Shown here: in pieces, positions 1 through 5,796 of the stretch
Numbering within the stretch: position 1 is the first letter of the stretch
Layout: the number at the start of each line of letters is the position of its first letter
Assembly: GCA_031259095.1 (NCBI GenBank)
Contig: JAIRLW010000253.1
Location: 1 to 6,122, forward strand
From: Planctomycetaceae bacterium
GTDB taxonomy: Bacteria > Planctomycetota > Planctomycetia > Pirellulales > Thermoguttaceae
Direction of reading: 5' to 3'
DNA: 6,122 bases
Notes under the pieces: generated by a model
What the model saw: the letters and a program-made list of their open reading frames with translations, nothing else
What the model was told of the DNA's origin: nothing
The model's database searches: none
Position numbers and translations under genes: made by a program

Positions 1-145
1 GCAACAACTTTTGCAAATTTACAAAATGTTACCGACATTTTATTTATCTCTGTACAAACAGTTATGAGAAATTTTACCCTATATTTTTCATAACTTGAAA
101 ATATTGTTTTTACTTTTTGACGGAGAAATAACTGATTCACTAGGA
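1..145. other. AT-rich downstream flank, no supported gene
   Basis: This stretch follows the stop codon of the last operon gene. It is strongly AT-rich. The only structure I see is the inverted repeat at 60-95. A plus-strand frame is open from base 1 to a TAA at 91-93 (30 codons), but that length is easily reached by chance in such DNA and has no recognisable sequence. It could still be the end of a convergent gene entering from the left. Confidence 0.5.
60..95 (-). terminator. AT-rich hairpin, possible operon terminator
   Basis: Bases 60-72 pair with 83-95 over 13 positions with one imperfect pair (A-C on the minus transcript, G-U on the plus), around a 10-base loop. It lies about 50 bases after the last stop codon, where a terminator is expected. 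The stem is AT-rich and only a weak U-rich run (GUUUGU) follows on the minus strand, so it is not a textbook intrinsic terminator. It could act in either direction or be incidental. Confidence 0.3.
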
Positions 146-394
146 TCAAACGGAGTAATCAATTTTGTCGGATTGGTTGGAATTTTTTTGTTCTGATTTT
201 TTTGTTCCCGATTGTTTTCCTTCGTTGGGGTTATTATTTGAATTTTCTTCTGTAAGGTGATTTATGATGTATCTTAATTGATCTGATAAGTAGATAATCG
301 TATCATTAACAGGTTGGGGAACAACTTTTCCAACTAATTTTCCGGCTTTTCCAACTAATTTTCCGGCGTTTTTTCTAACTCTTTTTATATCCAT
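146..394 (-). CDS. 82-residue basic small protein with heptad repeat
   Basis: I do not recognise a family. Residues 1-25 are very basic, with a perfect duplication of AGKLVGK (residues 10-16 and 17-23), which would give a cationic, glycine-containing amphipathic helix. Residues 29-49 (VNDTIIYLSDQLRYIINHL) look like a second amphipathic helix. From residue 50 the tail is rich in Asn, Ser, Lys, Glu and Gln and probably disordered. No signal peptide or true membrane span is visible. The ATG at 392-394 lies inside the last codons of the tail-anchored gene (10-base overlap) and has no Shine-Dalgarno motif, so translational coupling is likely. Position and charge suggest a membrane-binding or partner-binding accessory peptide, which is inference. 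Low complexity leaves some doubt that it is a real gene, but its overlap and strand agree with the operon. Confidence 0.6.
   Translation of the reverse strand: MDIKRVRKNAGKLVGKAGKLVGKVVPQPVNDTIIYLSDQLRYIINHLTEENSNNNPNEGKQSGTKKSEQKNSNQSDKIDYSV
325..366 (-). repeat. Perfect 21-bp tandem duplication (2 copies)
   Basis: Two identical 21-base units lie head to tail at 325-345 and 346-366. They are in frame within the 82-residue gene and encode the repeated AGKLVGK heptad. Because the unit is a multiple of three, copy-number change would lengthen or shorten the protein by seven residues without a frameshift. Confidence 0.9.
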
Positions 395-1155
395 AAAATC
401 GCAATTATTATCAGGAGGATTCCCAGTATTAGAAGAATTATCACTTTTTTTTTACCATTGCCATTATTTGATGGTTCTGGATCCGGGAGAGTTTCTAGTT
501 TTGTGTCTTTCAACTTTTCATTTCGACCGCCAGTCCAGAGATAACGGTCAACCTCTTCTTGTAACAAATTATACGAGTCTTGACTTGGAGCAGGTCCCGT
601 AACAACAACTTTAAAACCGGAAGATGCGGAAAATGTGTGTGTTTGTAGTAAATCTAATAATTTACGCCGATTTATTGAGTTATTATTCTGTTCCCAACGA
701 TCAGACAACCGTTTATCCGAACTCTCTACATGAGGAATATTCTCAATCATATTACGAATAATTTGAAAATCTACATCCCATTCTCGTTCATCTTGTTCTG
801 TCGATTTCCGATTCCAATGAAACGCTTGCAAAAACGGTTCGGTTGTTTCTGCCCATTGATTCCATCCTTCCAGATAAAACAATAATATGTCCCGCGATTT
901 TTCTTCAGTAAGTCCATTAAAAGTTAAATAGACGCGAATGTTACGGTTTGCGTTGTCCGTTTGTTTTGTCGGAATACAACCAATACTAACGCCAAAAGTG
1001 TTATCAGTACGTTTATGTAACGCAATACTGGGTTCCTGATCATCAAGTACCTTTGCAAATTCAATGGCGGTTTGGTTTTCACAACCGTCAGCCGCATATC
1101 CGTAGTCAATTGAAAAACCGCGTGTACACGCGACAATACCAATTTTTGTTTTCAT
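385..1155 (-). CDS. 256-residue C-terminally tail-anchored protein, unknown fold
   Basis: The soluble part (residues 1-221) shows no motif I can assign. It opens with a short beta-like segment and a Gly/Tyr/Cys-containing stretch (IGIVACTRGFSIDYGYAADG), then mixed strands and helices, with a Trp-rich patch near 98-128. A Pro/Asn/Gly-rich linker (about 223-234) leads to KKK at 235-237 and an uninterrupted Ile/Leu segment 238-256 that ends the protein. That is a tail anchor: the domain should face the cytoplasm on the inner membrane, with the positive-inside lysines before the span. There is no N-terminal signal. The ATG at 1153-1155 is supported by a purine-rich AGGAAGGAA upstream. By context it may be the membrane partner or regulator of the neighbouring GTPases, perhaps comparable to the GTPase-associated GAP1 proteins of predicted conflict systems, but I cannot show homology. 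The 3' end overlaps the next gene. Confidence 0.85.
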   Translation of the reverse strand: MKTKIGIVACTRGFSIDYGYAADGCENQTAIEFAKVLDDQEPSIALHKRTDNTFGVSIGCIPTKQTDNANRNIRVYLTFNGLTEEKSRDILLFYLEGWNQWAETTEPFLQAFHWNRKSTEQDEREWDVDFQIIRNMIENIPHVESSDKRLSDRWEQNNNSINRRKLLDLLQTHTFSASSGFKVVVTGPAPSQDSYNLLQEEVDRYLWTGGRNEKLKDTKLETLPDPEPSNNGNGKKKVIILLILGILLIIIAILWI

Positions 1156-1164
1156 AATTTTTGT

Positions 1165-1173
1165 TTCCTTCCT
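1165..1173 (-). promoter_or_regulatory. Ribosome binding site of the tail-anchored gene
   Basis: On the minus strand this reads AGGAAGGAA, about nine bases before the ATG at 1155. It is one of only two clear Shine-Dalgarno-like motifs in the operon and fixes this start. Together with the longest intergenic gap in the cluster (72 bases), it suggests independent translation initiation here. Confidence 0.6.
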
Positions 1174-1227
1174 GTTCGTTAATTGTAACTAATTAATGTT
1201 TAGAGCATATTGATGATCATTGATGGT

Positions 1228-2370
1228 TTACCATACAAAGCCGCCTTTTTCAGGATTAAAGGCAACATATTTATCTTTTTGTAATTTATTTGTTATGTAA
1301 AACAGCACTGTTTCAATGGCTTTCAAATCTTCCTTAGGTGTGTTTACGTCGGAACGTCCAATAAAAACATCGTATAACCACCTACTCAAAGTATCTTTTT
1401 CAGTAACTGTTTGATGTGTTTTGATTTTTTCTTTTTCTAATATTTGTTTGATTGTAATGCGTAATGGAAGTCCGCCATTTTTCGGCGTATATGATTTAGT
1501 TCCTCGTCGAAATCGGGCTTGCGGTTTTCCCTGATTTAACTCAAAATCTTGAAAAAAGAGATTCCCAACCGTCTCAACATGACAGGCAAAAGCAGAAATA
1601 CCATTTGTCTGACCATATAATTTCCATAATAATCGAGCATAACCGAGATTTAATTTGTCATATAACTCTTTAGTACGATCCTTTGACTCTTTAGTACGAT
1701 CCTTTAACTCTTTAGTACAATCCTTTTGTAAAAACGGCAGACATCGCCTACAACAAAATTCAAACCAACTCATGCTTTTTTGATAAAGTTTACTGATTTT
1801 TTGTACATAAGATTCTGAACGTACCAATACCATGACAATAGTATGATCTTCATGTTTATCTTGAAAAGCACGTTGGTAGGAATTATAAATAGTTTCGGGA
1901 TCATTAATAATGTTATGAAATTCCCCTGTTTCTTTTTCGTCTGAAATATTTTCCATCAGCGCAGTCGAATCAACAACCCAAAAAGAACAGTTTGAATCTG
2001 TTAATATTTTATCTGCTTCCGTTCCGCGATCACTTCCTTGATACCATGCACCGGGTAAATCTGTAATCCGTACCGGAAAAGTAAGTAAATCTTGTTTCCC
2101 ATCTCTTTTTACAGGAATACGTAATTCAAAATCAAATTGTCGGGAACCAGCCGTTCCCATAATTGCAACGTTTTCAGTAAGAATTGATTTTTGTCCCTTA
2201 CCTAAACCTTCCAGTTCTGAACGGCGTTCAATGATGTTACGTTTTGTAGTCCCTATCGGCTTGAATTCACAACCGATTTGATTCAATTCGTATTCAAGTT
2301 CATTATACATCGCCGCAAGAACACTCGTTTTTCCAACCCCTGTTGGTCCGACCAAAGTAATCTGAAACAT
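1228..2370 (-). CDS. P-loop GTPase-like protein, paralog B (380 residues)
   Basis: The Walker A/G1 motif is GPTGVGKT at residues 8-15, right at the N-terminus. The G3 motif is DLPG at 104-107, followed by AWYQG. A hydrophobic strand WVVDSTALME (131-140) follows. Where NKxD is expected the sequence is VRSE (183-186, in IVMVLVRSESYV), a conservative but non-canonical G4. CHVETVG (263-269) may serve as the G5 region. It closely resembles the preceding gene product across the GTPase core, including a shared IINDPETIYN block at 154-163. It differs by an insertion at about 198-240 containing four cysteines (206, 207, 210, 218) and a triple KDRTKEL-type heptad, and by an unrelated C-terminus ending GGFVW. 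No membrane segment is present. The 24-base gap from the upstream gene and lack of a Shine-Dalgarno motif suggest coupled translation. Probably a regulatory or sensor GTPase; the DO-GTPase-type families of conflict systems are a possible home, unverified. Confidence 0.88.
   Translation of the reverse strand: MFQITLVGPTGVGKTSVLAAMYNELEYELNQIGCEFKPIGTTKRNIIERRSELEGLGKGQKSILTENVAIMGTAGSRQFDFELRIPVKRDGKQDLLTFPVRITDLPGAWYQGSDRGTEADKILTDSNCSFWVVDSTALMENISDEKETGEFHNIINDPETIYNSYQRAFQDKHEDHTIVMVLVRSESYVQKISKLYQKSMSWFEFCCRRCLPFLQKDCTKELKDRTKESKDRTKELYDKLNLGYARLLWKLYGQTNGISAFACHVETVGNLFFQDFELNQGKPQARFRRGTKSYTPKNGGLPLRITIKQILEKEKIKTHQTVTEKDTLSRWLYDVFIGRSDVNTPKEDLKAIETVLFYITNKLQKDKYVAFNPEKGGFVW
1664..1726 (-). 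repeat. Triple 21-bp in-frame tandem repeat
   Basis: Three head-to-tail 21-base units (1664-1684, 1685-1705, 1706-1726) differ from each other by one or two bases. They encode residues 216-236 as KDCTKEL, KDRTKES and KDRTKEL. The highly charged heptads would extend a helix inside the insertion that distinguishes this GTPase from its paralog. Near-identity of the units indicates a recent expansion, probably by slippage. Confidence 0.92.
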
Positions 2371-2394
2371 TTTTGTTATTGTTAGTTTATAAAT

Positions 2395-3489
2395 TTATAA
2401 ATTGAAAGTAAAGTAATCACTTGGTTTTTTGTTCTCCATAATTTTTTCTAAAACATGTTGTAAACCTTCTCCAATATTTACTAATTCATCATGTTTGCTT
2501 TCAAGTTCATTGTAATCTCTGATACGTTTTGCTAAATTTGTTTCAATACCCCAAATTTCCCAAAAATTATTCCAAAATGTGTCGGCATCTTTTACATGTT
2601 CTATAGCAATGCCTATGTTTTCTACCATTTCATTTACTTCAACAATTTTTGCTAAAAGTGACTGTTGAAGAACATAAGCAATAACAGAACGTAACGGTTT
2701 TGCACAGCCGGAAGGTGAATATGTTCTACCCTGTACCTTCCTAAATGTTGCACGCGGAAATTGTTCATTTTTTTCTCGTTTGAACATTTGAAACACAACA
2801 CTACCCACTGTTTCAACATAACACGCTTCAACAGTTTCGAGAGAGGGAGTTTGTCGTTTTAATTGATGAAGGAGCGGTGCATAAGATTTACTCAATTTTT
2901 GATACATCTCATATTGTCGATTTTCGCGAACATAAGACTCTGCCCGCACTAAGCACATTACAATACAATGATCAGTATGTGTCTCTTCAAAAGCACGTTG
3001 ATAAGCATTATAAATTGTTTCAGGATCGTTAATAATTGTATGATACCTTCCAATACCTGTTTCTTCTTCCGGTTGTTCCATTAACGCAGTTGCATCCACA
3101 ATCCAAATAGAAACATTCGATTCTGCCAATTCCGTATCAGCACGTGCGTCTCCTTTATACCATCCGCCGGGCATATCAATAAACCGAACTTCAAGTTTTT
3201 CTGTTCTTGAATTTTTTAATTTAACGCTAAGTATAAAGTCATACTCACGTTTATCCTGGGTTCCTTCAATAGAGACTATTTGGCTCACATCCAAATTAGT
3301 GCTGGAACCAAGTAATTGAAGTTCATTGCGGCGAGCCGTAATAGCGGGTTGTGTCCGGGCATCGGGAACAAAGGTAGCACCAAACTCAGAGAGTTCTCGT
3401 TCCAATTCCTTGTACATCGCCGCGAGAAGACTCGTTTTACCAACTCCCGAAGGACCAACCATTGTAATTTTTAAAATAGGATTTGACAT
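2395..3489 (-). CDS. P-loop GTPase-like protein, paralog A (364 residues)
   Basis: G1 is GPSGVGKT at residues 12-19 and G3 is DMPG at 105-108, followed by GWYKG. The strand IWIVDATALME (128-138) and the block IINDPETIYNAYQRAF (152-167) are shared with the next gene. The G4 position reads VRAE (181-184) instead of NKxD, and CYVETVG (223-229) aligns with the paralog's candidate G5. The C-terminal region from about 275 to 352 is rich in helix-forming and charged residues and includes a possible coiled coil (about 325-352), so it may mediate dimerisation or partner binding. There is no membrane segment. The ATG at 3487-3489 has no Shine-Dalgarno motif and follows an A-rich leader 49 bases after the dynamin-like gene. 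The pair probably arose by tandem duplication followed by divergence of the C-termini. The two may form a heterodimer, which is inference. Confidence 0.88.
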   Translation of the reverse strand: MSNPILKITMVGPSGVGKTSLLAAMYKELERELSEFGATFVPDARTQPAITARRNELQLLGSSTNLDVSQIVSIEGTQDKREYDFILSVKLKNSRTEKLEVRFIDMPGGWYKGDARADTELAESNVSIWIVDATALMEQPEEETGIGRYHTIINDPETIYNAYQRAFEETHTDHCIVMCLVRAESYVRENRQYEMYQKLSKSYAPLLHQLKRQTPSLETVEACYVETVGSVVFQMFKREKNEQFPRATFRKVQGRTYSPSGCAKPLRSVIAYVLQQSLLAKIVEVNEMVENIGIAIEHVKDADTFWNNFWEIWGIETNLAKRIRDYNELESKHDELVNIGEGLQHVLEKIMENKKPSDYFTFNL

Positions 3490-3538
3490 TGTATTTATTG
3501 TAGTTTGAGTAAAAATTTAGTTACGAAACAATGCTAAA

Positions 3539-5725
3539 CTATGATTTTAATTGTTCGACAGCGTCTCCCAATTCTTTAATAGACCTATTCCAGGTATCAC
3601 GTAATTTTGTATTTTCATCAAGTGCGGCATACTCCTCCGGCCATATATCTGCACGATATTGTTCATAAAAAGTACGCCAGACAGATTTCGCCTCATCATA
3701 ACCGCCGGTACGTAATATACCGTCACAAAAATCTTCAACAAACGCAGATATTGCACGATTAGGCTCTTTAGCAAGACCTTGAAGCGCAGCACAACAATCC
3801 GAAACCGCTTTTTCCCATGCCAACATTGCTTTTTCGTAAGCCATTTCAAATGTATCTTGCGGTAAAACAGCAAAATCATTATTTCTACCCAACGGATCAA
3901 TATTTTTACGAATACGATAAAGCAGGTGTCCTCGAAATGAAAACATTATATCTGCAAAATATTGTATTATCCGTGCGATTCTTTCACCGCCATCAATCTC
4001 ACGAATCTGATCGGCAAGTTTAAGTAACCATTGTTTTGTATCATTTTTTAACTCAACATCAAAAATGTTTTCCAAACCGCCTTGATCCGTACTCAGGAAA
4101 ACACCGCATACTTCGTAACGTACATTCTGAATTATTTTGTCCAATCCTTTATCTAATTGATCAAACGCAGTTGCAAGATCAAGACGTAATTCATGATATT
4201 TGTCGCTAAAATATTGGGTAATTCCCGCTCCGAGCATATCAGACCGATTGAGTTTAGACGATAAATCGTAATGCAGCAATTCATTTTCAATTTCTTCTAA
4301 TTTCTGCACAAATTCAACATCTTCAGCGTTACATTTTTCTTGATACTTTGTATCAATACTTACTAGTTCTGCTCCCATTTTTTTCCAACGGTCATTGAAC
4401 ATTCTATCAAACTTACCCGGAGTACCAACTCCGGCAACAGTTTTCGGTAACGCTATTTTCGCCTTTTCAATAAATTCGTTAAGATAACTAATAAGCGGTT
4501 TAATATTTTCAAAACGTTTATTGAAAAGCGTGTCGTCAAGATTTTTTTGAGTCTCTGCGACGTCGTTTAGAATTTTATCAAATTCGATTAAAACTTCCTC
4601 TTTATTTCGGGCGTCTATTGCTACGTATCGGCGGACTTCGATATGAGTTTGTTCTAGTTGTTTTACAAAGTTATCGATTCCTTCTTGTTTGTCGTCGTTG
4701 CTTTTGTTTATTATGAAGTGCGACCATTTTTTTAACTCTAATTCGGGGATTGCTCTTTTAATTGTGTCGTACATTTCAGTATCATGAATTAAGCTGACGG
4801 CGCCAGGTGGGATGCGTTTTAGTATCATAATTGCGTCGATATTATCGGCGATATTTTTTATCAGATTTTTGTCAGCACCGCACTCGACTTCGCCTAAACC
4901 CGGCGTGTCGCAAAACACAATTTTACCAACATCCTGAACAGGAAATTGGCAATAAATCATCGCTATTTTAACGGCAATCCAATTTGAAAGCGGTTTTTTG
5001 TCTTTATCAAATTGAGCGATGTAATTCCAGATTTGTTCCCGTTTGATTTCACGTAAAACAGCGTTTCCAAAGGGCAGTTTTGTTCCTTTGCATTGTTCTT
5101 GAATTCTTTTTAATCTGTCGTATCGTCCTTTTGCGGTTGCTCCGGTATTTTCCGGCGTCAATACCGGCAACGGCGATTCAATAAAATTAAAAAAAGACTC
5201 CGGCTCAGGTTTCAAGCCTAATTCGCGATAGTACGGATTGATGACTTCGTTGAAAAAATCATTTTCTGTATAGAATTCGATATCGGCGGTAGTTTCTCCA
5301 GCGCGGTTGGCGATCATTGATGGTGCGCCGGTGCAGAAATTGTATTCGGCTGAAGGTATTTCATTGCTGGTCAATCCGGTCAGCGCTTGTAACAAAGTGC
5401 TTTTACCTTGTCTTGGAAAACCAGCGACTCCGATATTCAATGTCGAACGTTCGAAACGGGTTTTGATTTGATTAAGTTCAGTAAGCCTAACTAAAATTTG
5501 TCCATCGAATTTTTTCAGATTATTTTGTAACTCATTGATTTTTACCTTGTTTTCGGCTGGAATTTCCTTTTCCAAAACTGTCGGTAAAAATCGGGCAAAA
5601 TCTTCTAATGAAGATCGAACAATATTGAGTTGTTCAATTGTTTTAGCCGTTTTCTGAGCAATTGGTTTGCGATTTTCAATAATACTCTGAATTTTTGCGG
5701 TTCGCGATTCGGCTGAAATTGACAT
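3539..5725 (-). CDS. Dynamin-like large GTPase (728 residues)
   Basis: An N-terminal helical segment (1-95) precedes a GTPase domain with G1 GFPRQGKS at 102-109, a G2 threonine candidate at 132 (FCTGAP), G3 DTPG at 273-276 followed by LG, and a G4 position reading NKSN at 340-343. G5 is probably AIDAR at 369-373. The G1-to-G3 distance (about 165 residues) is long and implies an insertion after switch I. Residues 400-728 are almost entirely helical and charged, as in the stalk or bundle of dynamin-family proteins. There is no transmembrane segment, so membrane contact would be peripheral or through the tail-anchored neighbour. Length and layout resemble bacterial dynamin-like proteins such as the E. 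coli CrfC class, without proof of orthology. It is the first gene of the cluster and has a good ribosome binding site at 5732-5738. Expected role: nucleotide-driven self-assembly on membranes or other surfaces. Confidence 0.9.
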   Translation of the reverse strand: MSISAESRTAKIQSIIENRKPIAQKTAKTIEQLNIVRSSLEDFARFLPTVLEKEIPAENKVKINELQNNLKKFDGQILVRLTELNQIKTRFERSTLNIGVAGFPRQGKSTLLQALTGLTSNEIPSAEYNFCTGAPSMIANRAGETTADIEFYTENDFFNEVINPYYRELGLKPEPESFFNFIESPLPVLTPENTGATAKGRYDRLKRIQEQCKGTKLPFGNAVLREIKREQIWNYIAQFDKDKKPLSNWIAVKIAMIYCQFPVQDVGKIVFCDTPGLGEVECGADKNLIKNIADNIDAIMILKRIPPGAVSLIHDTEMYDTIKRAIPELELKKWSHFIINKSNDDKQEGIDNFVKQLEQTHIEVRRYVAIDARNKEEVLIEFDKILNDVAETQKNLDDTLFNKRFENIKPLISYLNEFIEKAKIALPKTVAGVGTPGKFDRMFNDRWKKMGAELVSIDTKYQEKCNAEDVEFVQKLEEIENELLHYDLSSKLNRSDMLGAGITQYFSDKYHELRLDLATAFDQLDKGLDKIIQNVRYEVCGVFLSTDQGGLENIFDVELKNDTKQWLLKLADQIREIDGGERIARIIQYFADIMFSFRGHLLYRIRKNIDPLGRNNDFAVLPQDTFEMAYEKAMLAWEKAVSDCCAALQGLAKEPNRAISAFVEDFCDGILRTGGYDEAKSVWRTFYEQYRADIWPEEYAALDENTKLRDTWNRSIKELGDAVEQLKS

Positions 5726-5731
5726 AAGTGA

Positions 5732-5738
5732 TTCCTTT
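5732..5738 (-). promoter_or_regulatory. Ribosome binding site of the dynamin-like gene
   Basis: The minus strand reads AAAGGAA, six bases before the ATG at 5725. This is the best Shine-Dalgarno match in the window, and it supports both the chosen start and the idea that this gene is first in the operon. Confidence 0.65.
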
Positions 5739-5796
5739 ACTTGTAATAATTAAAAGATTATTAGAACAATACCAATATATTAACGTAAAATATTTT

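Noticed and set aside
1..93. Plus-strand frame open from the left edge to TAA at 91-93
   Set aside because: Thirty open codons in such AT-rich DNA are not significant and the translation has no recognisable features; it may still be the end of a convergent gene.
924..1142. Minus-strand 72-codon frame inside the tail-anchored gene
   Set aside because: It lies wholly inside the better supported 256-residue gene in another frame and shows no independent motif or ribosome binding site.
1179..1196. TTAATT/AATTAA inverted repeat in the gap before the tail-anchored gene
   Set aside because: A six-base AT-only palindrome is too weak to call an operator or terminator.
1215..1227. GATCATTGATGGT shared with the coding region near 5313-5325
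   Set aside because: One 13-base match between an intergenic spot and a codon run in a 6-kb window is within chance expectation.
3326..3508. Plus-strand 60-codon frame over the P-loop region of paralog A
   Set aside because: It is antisense to the conserved G1 region, so the open frame is a by-product of that coding sequence.
3547..3900. Minus-strand 117-codon frame within the dynamin-like gene
   Set aside because: It is an out-of-frame shadow of the C-terminal helical region, with an unnatural Leu/Ile/Arg-rich composition.
3817..4023. Plus-strand 68-codon frame antisense to the dynamin-like gene
   Set aside because: Antisense shadow with no start signal and no recognisable sequence.
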